DNA of 64,000 bases. It comes from Neostapfia colusana (Eukaryota; Streptophyta; Magnoliopsida; Poales; Poaceae). Both the position numbers and the translations under genes were made by a program. The DNA lies in NCBI GenBank assembly GCA_030760725.1, contig JASWHV010000003.1, forward strand, positions 110,640,153 through 110,704,152. Direction: 5' to 3'. The stretch's first letter is position 1; every line of letters starts with the position of its first letter. The notes beneath the pieces are model-generated. The model was not told the origin of the DNA and ran no database searches. It worked only from the letters and a program-made list of their open reading frames with translations. Of this stretch, positions 33,022 to 44,954 are shown piece after piece.

Positions 33022-34504
33022 TTGCGTGAGGCTTAACGCACTATAAAGGTCATCTTTTCCAAAAATCCAGTGAGGAACGAGTTAGTAGCCCATATAAGGA
33101 TGTTATTAGTGTATAGAAGGTGGCATACTAACCTAATTGTCTATGTCGGAAAATCGTGTATCTCGGGACGTTTATGTCTTGGGGGTGCACGTAAGCGCTG
33201 TCCACCAGTGCGCACAAGCTGAAGGGTGGAGCCCCACGGGTGGCAGGTAACCTGACCCGCTTTGATATCCTCTACGACTCTTCATGTCGTTTGGGGTATT
33301 CGAGCAACGTCTGTCCCTGGCGTGCGTGGTGCAATTTGGGAGACCCCGTCACGTGGTCTGAAACGTGAACACGTAAGTCAAGGCGTGTTTGGCTTGAGAA
33401 CATCCGGGCGAGTGATGACGGCCGAGTGTACGAACTGTATGGATACCGGGCTCGGTGTGCAGCCGAGTCTGATGATTGTTTGAGTTTCTGCAGGTAGTCT
33501 AACCACGAAACGGTAGACGTGTAGCATCCGTGTGCGAGAGACGCTTAGTGCCACTGAATTAACGAAGCCGGCTAAGTCCGGTATAGGTTTTTCTTTGTGA
33601 GGACGTAGTACCGACATGATCTGGTGACGCATCGACGTCACACCCCACTAAATGAAAAACTTCATTGTAAAACTTGAAAGTTTTAATCTGGAGCATTAAA
33701 ACTTTGCTGTAACCTCTTCTCTTAATCCGGATATTCAAAGTTAACAAGTTTTCAACTTATAGGTTGTTAAGGACAGAGCACTCTGTTTTCAGCTGGTTTA
33801 AGGCTGAAGTTAATCAGAGGTTAGAGGTTGAGTTCTTTCGAGGTTGGGGTCGTATGATACAATTCTGGAAATCTTTGGAAGAGTTTTACAACTTTTCTGT
33901 ATAGGTCCAGAGGTGTTTCATCCCTTAACCAATGGAAAAATGCAGTAGAGTTGAAACTGTCCAGAAAACAGGGCAGAGCAAAGACTCTCTGTAAACTCTC
34001 TGTAAATTGAGTATAACTTCCTGCTTAAAAATCCAAAAATAGAAAATGAGGTAGTTATGGAAATCTTATGAGATGGGTTACAACTTTGTAACAGAAAGTT
34101 TTGTCATATTGGGAACAGAATTAACTGGGATTCTTGAATCAAATCTGTACCTAAAGCAGGGGGGTGCTGTCCAATTTTCTCCAGAAATTATGTTAACTTT
34201 AACATCTCATAACTTTTGAACCAGGACAGATCTTAGGCCAAGCAAACACTTTATGGAAATCTATTGAAGTTAGCTTTAACTTTGATGTTGAGCTCCAGAA
34301 TTGGTTTTGCCTTTGGCATGGCCTAAATCAGGTTGAAATGGAAACTGGTCAGGGCTGTCATGCAGGCAGCAGATCAGCAGTCAAATTTGTTTAAATTTGA
34401 ACTATATTTCCAAGTTTTATCGGTTCAATGACATGTCTTGTGTTATAACTCAATGGTTTACTGTTCAAATACATATTTGACCTTTCTCAAATATATTTTT
34501 ACAG
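33022..34504. other. Element D leader
   Basis: Nearly 1.5 kb with no convincing ORF. A donor-like CTGCAG|GTAGTC (33494) and the acceptor TTTTTACAG at 34496-34504, directly before the next ATG, suggest it can be spliced out. Confidence 0.5.
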
Positions 34505-35450
34505 ATGACAGCAGATAAACAGTTGGAGAACGGGTGGGTGGTGTCCCACTGTTCTCACCGCAGCGGCTATTCGGAAGCATTGAGGCAGATGCTTCAATAT
34601 TTCGGGTACAACCAGATGCCGCAGTACTTCGCCAAGGAAGAAGGCGAAGAGGGGGACAAGACGTGGACAATCCATATCGAAGTCCCTGCAAGACCTACGC
34701 CACCCGGTTGGGTGCCGTTCACCGTCACGGTGAGAGGTAGACAACCGGAAGGGATGTGGCAAGTGGCAGCCCGTGACACCATGTCACGTTTCTGCCAACT
34801 ACACGTGAAGGCTATGGAGGGCACTCCATACGTGCTCGTAACGGTGGAGGGACGGGCTCATCATGTGTGGGAAGGGAGGTACCGGGAAGCAGCCGATTCG
34901 GGTTGCCCAAGGTACAGCCCCGCGGAGGCAAGCCTTAGCCTCCAGATGAGGGCGGGAAACGCCATGATGGACAGCTAAGATGTTCATACGGAGAATCTTG
35001 CCACAAAGCTCAAGGAGAGCACAAGCCGTGGAGACCATTTCGAGAGTGCTCACAGCGCACTCCGCAATGTGCTCCTTCCGACGATCAAGCGACTGAATGA
35101 ACAGCATAATCAGTTGCATCGTCTGAAGAAGGCGAAGAAGAAAAGCCGTGTCGACATCGCGGCGTTGCAAGAGCTGGTGCAGACTCTAAACTAGCAGAAT
35201 GAGGACCTTGCTCAAGAGAGGGACGACGCTATTGAGGAAGGGCAAGGCTGGGAAGAAGACTACAACCAAGCCATGGACGAGGTACATGCATTGCAGGACC
35301 TCGTATCTCCGGTATTGGGCACACCGGTGGTCTTGGGCCTTCCAGCAATGGGAGAACCCGAGATGGGAGAAGAGGTGGTAGATCCAGAGCCACCAGCAGA
35401 GGTATCGGAGGAGGACGACCCGCAGGAGGTCGAGTTCTACTCCGAGTAAG
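34505..35450 (+). pseudogene. Element D extra ORF upstream of gag (globular domain plus coiled coil)
   Basis: The ATG follows a splice acceptor directly. One frame runs 315 codons to a TAA near 35450, broken by TAA at 34976 and TAG near 35192. The N-terminal ~155 residues look globular (SGYSEALRQMLQYFGYN, TWTIHIEVPARPTPPGW, FTVTVRGRQPEGMWQVAARD, MEGTPYVLVTVEGRAHHVW). Then come a coiled-coil stretch (LNEQHNQLHRLKKAKKK and so on) and an acidic Pro/Glu-rich tail. Extra ORFs in this place are known from some plant Ty3/gypsy elements, but I do not know a function. The element E counterpart differs in sequence but has the same layout. Confidence 0.65.
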
Positions 35451-35721
35451 GGGTTACAGTTGCCAAGTAGGGCAGCTAGAGTAGTGTAACCCAACTTTTG
35501 TAATCGGTGACATGTCGTGTAGGCAGTAGCGTATGTATAGGTAGTGACGACATGAGCACGACTTCTCGGAAACCCGAGAATAATGTATCTTATATAAATT
35601 TTATGCTTTATCAATATATGTGAATGTTGTGCAAATTATTCATGTGTCACTTCAATACCTATTGTTGCATATGGAATTTCAAGTATGACATGTGCTAATC
35701 GCTGCTGTTTTGAATTTCAGA
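35451..35721. other. Spacer between extra ORF and gag of element D
   Basis: AT-rich, no ORF. It ends TTGAATTTCAG one base before the gag ATG, a good splice acceptor. Confidence 0.5.
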
Positions 35722-36947
35722 ATGACTCGTACTCGTGCCAACCCAGACGTTGGGGGTACTAGCCAAGGGGGAGAGACCTCCCGACCACCTCCCGAGGACT
35801 CCTCGGGACAACAGCAGCAACAGCAAACACCGCCACTGCCAACGGTTACATTGGCCGACATCGTCGCGGCAATGGCTGGTTCTCATCAGCAGCACACGGA
35901 GTTGCTGCAAACCCTCATTGCCAATACGTCTCGCTCAGAGAGACGTCAAGACCGTGAGGAGAGTCAACAGAGCTCCTACTCCGACTTCCTAGCGACTCAT
36001 CCCCTGATATTCTCAAGGGCGGATGAACCTCTCAACGCGGACAACTGGCTCCGCGCGATAGAGATGAAGTTCGGGCTGCTCCAAATAAGTGGGCAGCGCA
36101 AGACTCAGTTCATGGTCCAGCATCTCCAAGGATCCGCGAGCGCGTGGTGGGAAAACTTCTGTGCTTCACAGCCCACCGACCGAGTAATGACCTGGGCGGA
36201 GTTCCGGACGGCCTTCGGAGCCTATCACATACCGCCAGGTCTGATGAAGAGGAAGACGCAGGAATTTCTACACCTGCAGCAAGGGGGCCGGAACGCGCTG
36301 GAATACTCCAGGGCATTCAACGATCTCGCGCTCTATGCGTCGTATCACGCTGGTACTGACGAAAAGCGGCGGGACCACTTTTACCAGGGGCTTAACCCGC
36401 TCCTGAAGGATAAGCTGGCGATGTTCAATCGCGGCAGTCTCAACGACATCATTGATGCTGCGATTGTCCAGGAGGACTCCGGCAAGGAGTTGGCGGCGGC
36501 GGAGAGAAAGCGAAGCGCGCCGCAAAGCAGCGGAGAAGGAGGCGGCCCTTCTCGGAAGTTTCGGATGGTGAATCGCCCACCATCAGGTTCACGCTGGCAG
36601 CCACCACAGAGGTCGATGCCGTTCCGCAGTCGACCGTATTCTTCACCGGCATTCCGGCCGGCACTGCCAGTACCACCTCCGCAACAACAACAACAACAGC
36701 AGCGGGCGATGCCGCGTGCATATGCACCTCAGCAACGCATGCCGGGATTCCGTCCCCCGAGCACCGCACAAGTAGCGGCCACATGTTACAAGTGTGGTCG
36801 TCCAGGACACTTCGCCAGCAGTTGTCCAGAGAGGCAAGGCGGCGGAGTTGCACCACAGTTTCCAGGGAGGAATCAACCCCGGAACCCTACTAATGCGCGG
36901 CGGGCAAACCTTAGGCCCGGCACCGTCCACCAGCTTGCCATAGAGGA
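35722..36947 (+). pseudogene. Element D gag, cut near its C-terminus
   Basis: The start MTRTRANPDVGG follows the acceptor. A Gln-rich segment leads to the gag core (FSRADEPLNADNWLRAIE, KTQFMVQHLQGSASAWWENF, WAEFRTAFGAYHIPPGLM, FLHLQQGGRNALEYSRAFN, HFYQGLNPLLKDKLAM), a basic Pro/Gln linker (polyQ at about 36680-36700), and a CCHC knuckle CYKCGRPGHFASSC. About 409 codons stay open until the LTR of E replaces the rest at 36948, after QLAIED. No stop is present in what remains. Confidence 0.9.
36943..36947. repeat. Predicted target site of element E
   Basis: GAGGA precedes the LTR. A second GAGGA followed by the rest of D gag-pol is predicted beyond the window. Confidence 0.6.
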
Positions 36948-39900
36948 TGTAACACCCCAAAATCTGCTAAAGAGGGGAATTTAAATTTTTTTGGACATAT
37001 TGCATGTGGTGCAGAAATTCAAATTCAAATCAAAACAGAAAAGAAAAGGAAAAAGAAAAAGAAAACCCCAACCGGCCAGTGGGCCGAACCCGCCAGCCGG
37101 CCCACTATCTCCCCGCGCCAGCCCAAACCCGCGCCCCTCTCTTCCTCTCACTGACACGCGGGGCCCACGTGTCATCCCTTACCCCCCGCGCGCCCAACCG
37201 ACCGGGACTTTTCTCTCGCACCCGAATCCGAACCACCTCCGGAAACCCGCGCCCCAGCCCGATTTCCGGTCCCGGACGTCTCCAACTCGATCCCCACAGA
37301 CTGCCGCCCTCCCCCACCTATTTAAACGCCGACAATCGCCCTGTTTTCCCCCCTGATCGAACGTTCTTCTCTCCGGTGAGAACCGAGGCTTCAACCACCG
37401 TTTTCTTTCGATCCCTGCTCGGATTTTCTGATCTAACACGCTGATCGTGCTCCACCGCCCCCAGGGAGCCCTGCACGTGAAGGATGCGACAAGTTTCGCG
37501 CCCTAGCATTGGCTCCGACGAGCACCGAGGAGAGGTTTCAATCATCGTCATTGCAGAGCCGAATTCCGACCTCCCCAAGCCCGAGAAACCCCTAGGTGAG
37601 CCCCCCTACCCCTCCGCAGTCGATCCATGTGAAAAACTGCAAGTTTTAACGTATAGCGGAAAGGAACCAAAGCTGCACCGGCGAGATCGCATCCCCGCCG
37701 CCGCGCGCTGCCGCGCGCACGGGCGAACTCCAGCCAGGAGCGACGTGGCCTCTTGTGAGCCGTCTATTTTAAATCGCACGGTAGAAATAAAACCCGCGCG
37801 TACCGGTTCGGCGATCTAATCTGAGCCGTCTATTTTAAATCGTACGGTCCACGTCAGCCCTGTGTTATAAAGGCCGGGATTCTTACGCGCTACCCCCTAG
37901 GGATCTCGGAAAACACGAGCTAGCCCCGGAAACTTCTGATCTAGCCCCTGGAACTTCAGAAATCCGTGTAAATTCATTTAAAAATCAGTTTTAGCCCCTG
38001 GACTTAATAAAAATTTGGAAAACCACTCTGTTATGTGTAGTTAGACCCCTGGAAATTTATGAAATAGCAAATTAGACCCTGCAGTAGGGTGGATTTATCT
38101 TTTTGACCCTATATGATATTAAATTCAGAAATTTGAATATGTGACTAGGATTTAAATTTAGAAGGTAAGGCAAACACATGTGCAAATTCAAATTTAAACT
38201 CTCCTAGCACTTGGAAAACTTTAGAATGAGTTAAAAATAGATTCTAGGCTGAAATGAAATCTGCCTAAGTGTTGTTCATATTTATTAGTTCTAGAAACAT
38301 ATTTTTAGGCTAGGAAATAATTCTGAAAACTGATAAAATAAATTTAAATTAGTTCACATCAGAGGAGAAGTTCAAAAATATATTATTTAATATTTTAGAT
38401 CAGAACCTATTCTGTTTAGATGATAAGTCCTACTATTTAATATTAAAACTCACTTTTAGAAAATAAATCTGAAAAATATAGGAAAATAGGTATGCATAAT
38501 TAGAAAATGATAAATGAAGTCTCCAAATCCAAAAACTTCAGTTTAGGATTTGGTAGAAGATCTGAAAACCTATTTGGAGTAGGAAATTAACTTCCATGCA
38601 AACTTGGTAGCTAAGAAGGGTATTAATTAAATATAAAGAATTTGTTCAAATTGGAAATTCATATATAGTGTGCAAACAGAAATCTGAATAAAAAAGTTAG
38701 AAATCATATACATATGTTTAAAAGTGCATATAGGCCAAAAATCAACACACGTAGAGTAACCACAACACTTAGAAATGTGAATGACTTTCATAGGTATGTA
38801 TGTGTGGTTTGTATGAAGTGAAAGTGTGAACTATGTCTTATGGATTGTTGTTTTCTTTTGCTATGTGTATTGGCATGAGTAGAACCTGCCCCAGAGCAAG
38901 TTCTCCCCTTCCAAGACCAAGACTTTCCATTCCCAGAGCAGCAGGAAGAAGGCAAGTGTCCTTGACCACTTTGATCCTATACTAGGATGTGTAGATAGAA
39001 TTATTTGCATTGTCAATTGAAACATGAAACCCATGCTAGGAAGTTTCCCTGGAATTGCATTACCTTGTTTCCTTGTAGCTTGGGTTAGGATTTATTTTTA
39101 TCATGTCATGTATTTATATGCTTATGCTTAGCCATGCTTAGAATGAGATAATTGGGATATGAGATCATCAATTTATTCACCTTACTCTTAAATGAGATAT
39201 TATGAGTTACGTAGAGGTAGGGATCGAGGCAAGTTGGATGATTTGGTTGGTGCTGGGTGCACGAGACTCGGGTTTGTGTTTAGTACTTGCCTGGATCCTA
39301 AGGACCGGTTCATGGAGCATGTAACCTGGCTTTACCGTGCCAACCACATGCTGAGATGGGGCAGCTTGGCCAATTAATTAGGTGTATCTCCGACGTAGTA
39401 TGGGTGTTTTGGATGGTGCGGGGAATAGGTGTCAGCTGGACTACCATATGAACCGCAAGACTCAAGAGGGGGCCACTGCAGCGGAGTTGGAGCCTCTTGT
39501 ATGCTGTTAGGGGTGAAACCTCAGTGGGCCCACACTCGTCGGGAATCCCTTTGTAAAGGCTTCATAGTGATCTCCTGGCTACACACCTGGGAAGTGTGAA
39601 TGTGGTTTGCGGCCACTGGCATAATGGAAGTTCTTTTAGTCCACCCGGCAATGGGGGATGAAATCACTACATGTGGGTACAGTGGTGCAAACTCTGCAGA
39701 GTCAAAACTGTCATGACAGCCGTGCTCACGGTCAAGAGCGGCTTGGACTTATTCATGATTAGAGGATGATGGATTGGGAAGTTGAGGATGTTAAGCGGGA
39801 GGCTTAACATTTGAGTTGAGACTATGTGTACTTGATATTGATGATGAGTTGAGGGATTGGGACCATTTCACCTGTGTAGTAATGTAGGTGCTTAATCAGC

Positions 39901-40351
39901 TAAGGTGATAGGTATTAGTTGCGTAGTGCTTTAACCATGAGTTCAACCTCTCCTTGCTCTAGCCATGCATGACATAATTTTCCCACACTTGCTGAGTACC
40001 CACGGTACTCAAACTTGCTTTTCTGTTGGTTTATATTGCTGCTCAGGTCAAGAGAATGATGTGGTGTTTAATGACCAAGACTTTGGTCCCGAGGAAGGAT
40101 TCTAGGTTCACGGAGTCCCCCGGGCAACGCCTGTGACGGAGCCCACAAGATTTATATTCCGTTGCTGTTTTATTACATATTATAAACTTATTATCATCCA
40201 TCGAGACGTATGCTATGTAAGACTTATTTAAATTTGACACCTGGCTTGTAATAAATGATGCTTCACTATTTGTTATCACATGTATGAGAAAATGATCCTG
40301 ACATACATGTGATATTCACTCGGTTGTTCTTCGGAGAAACCGGGTGTGACA
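36948..40351 (+). repeat. Element E 5' LTR (3404 bp)
   Basis: It starts TGTAACACC and ends GGTGTGACA, nearly perfect 9-bp inverted ends. Homologous to the LTRs of G and F. It has a GC-rich promoter-like part with TATTTAAA (37319-37326) and an AT-rich body. No gene inside. Confidence 0.93.
37319..37326 (+). promoter_or_regulatory. TATA box of element E LTR
   Basis: TATTTAAACGCC; homologous positions in F and G read TATATAAA. Confidence 0.55.
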
Positions 40352-40356
40352 GAAAG

Positions 40357-40369
40357 TGGTATCAGAGCC
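40357..40369 (+). other. Primer binding site of element E
   Basis: TGGTATCAGAGCC, five bases after the LTR; initiator tRNA-Met type. Confidence 0.92.
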
Positions 40370-40397
40370 AAGGTTGTTCTTAGGAATGTGGATCTAG

Positions 40398-40569
40398 GTA
40401 GAAATGGACGTATTTCAGGACTCTATTTTCTTAAAAACTATTTTACAAAAGTGTGGGTGGAAGGTGTTATTTAATGGGGTCACTTTATTCATCTTACCCC
40501 AACTTTTATTCAAAATATAATTTTTGTTTAAATCCTATCTAACTTAATTTTAAATGCTTTATGTTTTAG
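40398..40569 (+). other. Predicted 5'-UTR intron of element E
   Basis: The donor CTAG|GTAGAAAT and the acceptor TATGTTTTAG end directly at the ATG of the extra ORF (40570). Element G has the same pair at 63742 and 63915. Confidence 0.5.
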
Positions 40570-41340
40570 ATGGTTCGCATGATCCGCACCGCCCGCAAGT
40601 CCACTGGAGGGAGAGTTCCGGTAGTTGCCCTTGCCTTGAGAAAGGAGAACCGTCCGGTGACGCACCACTCCTACGGATTGGCAGTAGGAGGCTTGTTGCG
40701 CCGTCTTCGGCGTATGCTCCACGCTGCCGGCAATACGGGCAAGCTAATCATACACTACAGCTCCACCCGGACCATCCGTGAGAAGCGGGAAGAATGGAGT
40801 TCAGAAATGAGGATTATCCATGAAAATCAGCTGCTCAAGATCCACCGCTCTCCAGCTTGTTGGGCGACACAGGTCGATGCTGAGAAGGATGTCACCTGGG
40901 AGGCCATCACCTGCCAGAGTCACATCAACCGTCGCCACCTGGAAAGGACTGAGTACATGTATGTCCTCCAGCGTGGGAGTGGTACAGCGGAGTACAAGTA
41001 CCCGCCAGTGCAGCAGGGGACTTCCCATGAGCACATGGACCTGTGCTTGGAGGATGCTGCTATGCTCAGCACTCGACTGCAGGAGTGCCAGCAGGAGCTT
41101 CAGGATGTTCGTGACACCCTGAAGGAGACTGAGGCGTTGCTTCGAGCCAGCTTGTGGGCGAGAGAAAGAGGAGATGGGAATGAACTGTGTGTCACCGTGA
41201 ATGACACATGGACTCCTGACTCCCCAGACCGCCGGGCGAGTAGGCGTCGCCGCACTTCTCCACCAGCAGCTTCCCCACCCAAAGCGGAATCAGAGGGCAG
41301 CCGCAATAATGAGGAAGACCCCGAGGAGCCAGCTCAGTGA
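40570..41340 (+). CDS. Element E extra ORF upstream of gag (256 aa)
   Basis: An intact frame, MVRMIRTARKSTGGRVPV to a stop at 41338-41340. The N-terminus is basic. The middle (VTWEAITCQSHINRRHLERTEYMYVL) looks globular. A coiled coil follows (ARLQECQQELQDV-type; LKETEALLRASLWARER), then a Pro/Ser/Arg-rich, finally acidic tail. It sits 200 bp after the primer site and 340 bp before gag. Element G repeats the same start at 63916. Its openness, while gag nearby has stops, suggests selection or recent age. I know no function; nucleic-acid binding is a guess from the basic N-terminus. Confidence 0.65.
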   Translation: MVRMIRTARKSTGGRVPVVALALRKENRPVTHHSYGLAVGGLLRRLRRMLHAAGNTGKLIIHYSSTRTIREKREEWSSEMRIIHENQLLKIHRSPACWATQVDAEKDVTWEAITCQSHINRRHLERTEYMYVLQRGSGTAEYKYPPVQQGTSHEHMDLCLEDAAMLSTRLQECQQELQDVRDTLKETEALLRASLWARERGDGNELCVTVNDTWTPDSPDRRASRRRRTSPPAASPPKAESEGSRNNEEDPEEPAQ

Positions 41341-41678
41341 TACGAGTCGTGTAGAGTCCTTTCCCTTAGTTCAGCAGGTTGTCGAGTAGTCGAGTCAATA
41401 CCTTAGTTATTTGTGTGTTAATGTTTGGTGTGTGACGTGAGTTGTGGAAGCCATGGGCATTTGTCCACAACCTCGTCTTTAGGTTGCTTTGCTTTGATGT
41501 GTGAACCCCTATGAATGAAGAGTGCATTTATTTTCGCGTGAGACATGACTCCCAAAAATCTACGTGAAACCCTCAGAAAATGTTAATATAATAAGGCCTC
41601 AAAATTTTTAAGTTTAAACAAGCAATTTGGGAAGTTAATACGTAATACCTTAAGTTAACATTTGGTTGATCATGATAG
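41341..41678. other. Spacer between extra ORF and gag of element E
   Basis: No ORF. It ends GATCATGATAG directly before the gag ATG, an acceptor-like sequence with a weak pyrimidine tract. Confidence 0.4.
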
Positions 41679-44551
41679 ATGGCTGGAAGAGGAAAGGGTC
41701 GTGGTGCCAACCCCGCCAACAACAACGATGAGGCCAGCAACCCTCACCTTTCTGGAGGACAAGACAGGGGTGGTCGCCGCGAAGGAGCTGATCCTATCCA
41801 CCAGATGCTTGAAAATTAGAATCAGCTCATCTAGAGTCTAACTCAAGTGGTGGCCAACTTGCACCAAGCTCCACCCCCACAAGCTGCACCACGCCAACCA
41901 AGGTTGAGTGAGTTTCTGGGGACTCAACCCCCAAAGTTTGCAAGTGCTGCTGAACCTCTGGAGGCAGATAACTGGTTAAAGACCATAGAAAGCAAGATGA
42001 GGATCATACAGTGCCAAGGGTATGAGAAGGTGTTGTTTGCCTCTCACCAATTGCATGGACCTGCTGCTGATTGGTGGACCGCTTACGTGGCAGCCCATCA
42101 TGACCCCGAGAACATCACTTGGGAAGAGTTCAAGCGCAGCTTCTGCAACCATTACATACCAAGGGGTGAACTTAAAAACAAGAGAAAGGAGTTCTTGGGA
42201 CTGCAGCAAGGAAACATGACTGTGAGGGAATACCTCACTAAATTCACCCAACTATCCCGTTATGCACCACGGGACATCGAAACTGATGAGCAGAAACAGG
42301 ACCGCTTTGTGGAAGGACTTACTATGGAAATGCAGTGTGCAATGTCCTCCAACGAGTATGAAAGCTTCCAAAAGATGGTAGACAGAGCATTTGTTGTGGA
42401 GAGGAAGTTGAAGGCCTTGGAAAATGAAAACAAGAGGAAGGCGGGATGGTCACACCAAGCCCCAGGTAGCAACACACACCCACGTCTGATGCAGCAACCC
42501 GCAGGGCAGACGAGCCGTGCCGTGGTACCCTACTCAGCACCGAGAGGGTACAATCCGAACTTCAGGCCTCCAGCTCCAGCTCAGCCGCAACGTCAGTTTG
42601 CGCAGCAGCCTCGCCCCACATATCAACATCGACCAGCAGGACAAGGACCACAGAACCAACCCCAAGACAATAAAGGCCAGGCACCTAAGGTAGGGGTGCA
42701 ATGCTTCAACTGTGGTGAAGTGGGGCACTACGCCCACAAGTGCCCAAAGAAGAAGCCCATGCAGCCACAACCACAGAATGTGATGCGAGGACGGGTGAAC
42801 CACATGACCATGGAGGAAGCGCAAGAGGCACCTGACGTGGTAATTGGTAAGTTTCCTGCCAATTTACACATTGCAACCCTGTTGTTTGATTCTGGTGCTA
42901 CCCACTCGTTCATTGCTCAAGGGTTTGTTAAGAAGCATGATCTCGCAACAACACAAATGAACCATATGCTAGCAGTGAACTCTCCAGGGGGAGAAATAAG
43001 GACAAGACAAGTGTGCACCAAGGTGAATCTAGATATTAATGGGGTAGTATTTACTGCAAACATCATAGTGATAGACTCACAAGGCATAGATATTATTTTG
43101 GGTATGGATTGGTTGACCAAACATAAGGGAATCATCCATTGTTTGACAAGAACGGTGGAACTAACTCACCCTAGTGGCACAAGAGTGAAGTTCATAACTG
43201 TACAAGAACCTAGGAGGGACCTTAAACTCAATCACGTTGAGGTGGAAGTGGGAGAGATCAGGATCATCAGGGAATATCCAGATATTTTTCCAGAGGAGTT
43301 GCCAGGTATGCCCCCCGATCGTGAAGTGGAATTCGCGATTGAGCTAGTGCCTGGAACAGCCCCGATATACAAGAGACCTTATCGGATGGACTCCAAACAG
43401 CTGGAAGAACTCAAGGAACATTTAAGAGAATTGACAGAGAAGGGGTACATTCGTCCTAGTTCCTCACCATGGGGAGCTCCGGTAATATTTGTGCCCAAGA
43501 AGGACGGAACCCGAAGGTTATGCGTAGACTACCGTGCTTTGAATGAAGTAACCATCAAGAACAAGTACCCATTACCCCTCATTGAAGACTTATTTGATCA
43601 GTTGAGGGGAGCTTGTGTGTTCTCAAAAATTGATCTCAGGTCGGGATACCACCAACTTAAGATAAGACAAACCGATATTCCAAAGACAGCTTTCGTATCT
43701 CGGTACGGGCTGTATGAATACACCGTCATGCTGTTCGGGCTAACTAATGCCCCGGCATACTTCATGTATCTCATGAACAAGGTATTCATGGAATATCTGG
43801 ACAAGTTTGTAGTGGTTTTCATTGATGACATTCTCGTATTTTCCAAAGATGAAGAGGAACATGAGAGACACTTAAGGTTGGTGTTGCAAAAGCTAAGAGA
43901 ACACCAACTATATGCCAAGTTGAGCAAGTGTGAGTTTTGGCTGAAGAGAGTTCCCTTCTCAGGACATATAATCTCGGAGGGAGGAATCTCCGTAGATCCC
44001 GCCAAGATTGAGGATGTGCAGAAGTGGAAGACCCCTGAAAATGTCGGGGAAGTTCGAAGCTTCTTAGGATTGGCTGGGTATTATCGACGGTTTATCGAGG
44101 GTTTCTCCAAGATTTCAAGACCCCTCACCAAATTGTTGGAAAAGGGAACCACATTCACATGGACACCGCAGTGCGAGACGAGTTTTCAAGAGCTGAAGAA
44201 AAGATTGATAACAGCCCCAGTGCTAGTTATGCCAGATATGCAGAAAACTTTACGGTGTACTGCGATGCCTCTGGAAACAGGTTGGGATGTGTTCTCATGC
44301 AAGAGGGGCATGTTGTGGCTTATGCGTCCCGGCAGCTCTGAAAACACGAGAAGAACTATCCTACACATGACCTAGAGCTAGCTGCGGTAGTACACGCGTT
44401 GAAGATTTGGCGGCATTACTTGATGGGGAAGAGGACAGAGATATATACGGATCATAAGAGCTTAAAGTACATTTTCACACAGCCAGATCTCAACCTCAGA
44501 CAAAGGAGATGGTTAGAGCTAATCAACGACTTTGATGTGGGCATCAACTAT
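41679..44551 (+). pseudogene. Element E gag-pol (gag, protease, RT, RNase H), truncated by element G
   Basis: The start MAGRGKGRGANP is followed by two TAG codons (41817, 41832) where Gln is expected. After that, one frame is open for 842 codons. Gag: EPLEADNWLKTIESKM, ITWEEFKRSFCNHYIP; zinc knuckle CFNCGEVGHYAHKC. Protease: LFDSGATHSF (Asp at 42898). RT: RRLCVDYRALNEVTIKNKYPLP, FSKIDLRSGYHQL, and the catalytic FIDDILVFSK (43818-43829). A one-base frameshift near 44246 precedes RNase H (VYCDASGNRLGCVLMQ, YASRQL), where TGA at 44338 replaces CGG of element F. The gene breaks at GINY (44551). Reverse transcription and RNA degradation would be its role. Confidence 0.93.
44547..44551. repeat. Predicted target site of element G
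   Basis: ACTAT in the RNase H gene of E. The uninterrupted homologue in F (about 47961-47975) continues ACTATCATCCTGG, so E should resume with ACTATCATCC beyond the window. Confidence 0.7.
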
Positions 44552-44946
44552 TGTAACACCCCAAAACCTGTTAAGAGGGGAATTTAAAAAATTTTGGACG
44601 TATTGCATGTGGTGCAGAAATTCAAATTCAAATTGGAATTCAAATTCAACTCAAAACAGAAAAGAAAAAGAAAAAGAAAAAGAAAAAACAAAACCCCCGG
44701 CCAGTGGGCCGAAACCCACCAGCCGGCCCACCCGCCCCCGCGCCAGCCCGCAGCCGCGCGCTCCTCTCTCTCTCTTACTGACACGCGGGGCCCACGTGTC
44801 ATCCCTCACCTCCCGCTCGCGCCAACAGCAGGACTCTTCCGCGCGCGCCCGATCGCAACCGACTCCGGAATTCCGCGTCCCCAGCCCGACTCCCGGTCCT
44901 GGACGACTCCGGCTCGATCTAAACAGACACGCCGCCCTCCCTCGTC

Positions 44947-44954
44947 TATATAAA
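44947..44954 (+). promoter_or_regulatory. TATA box of element G LTR
   Basis: TATATAAACGCC, in the position conserved among E, F and G. Confidence 0.6.

Larger units (their letters stand above)
30243..36947 (+). mobile_element. Element D: Tekay-like Ty3/gypsy retrotransposon, 5' part
   Basis: 5' LTR, initiator-Met primer site, long leader, an extra ORF and gag, all on the plus strand. Element E cuts it at 36948 at the end of gag. Pol and the 3' LTR should lie right of the window. Lineage is inferred from gag, the primer site and the extra ORF. Confidence 0.85.
36948..44551 (+). mobile_element. Element E: Tekay-type chromovirus, 5' LTR to RNase H
   Basis: LTR 36948-40351, primer site 40357, extra ORF 40570-41340, gag-pol from 41679. 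Element G interrupts RNase H at 44552. The pol of related element F ends in a chromodomain-like tail, which supports the Tekay placement. Confidence 0.92.

Noticed and set aside
35186..35614. Minus-strand ORF over the end of the D extra gene
   Set aside because: It is antisense to a better-supported frame with coiled-coil character, and has no match or start context.
36991..37440. Basic, Pro-rich ORFs at the start of the Tekay LTRs (also 44532-45134, 46967-47431, 49653-50127)
   Set aside because: They recur in every LTR copy in several frames at once and shift between copies; this is the GC-rich promoter region, not a gene.
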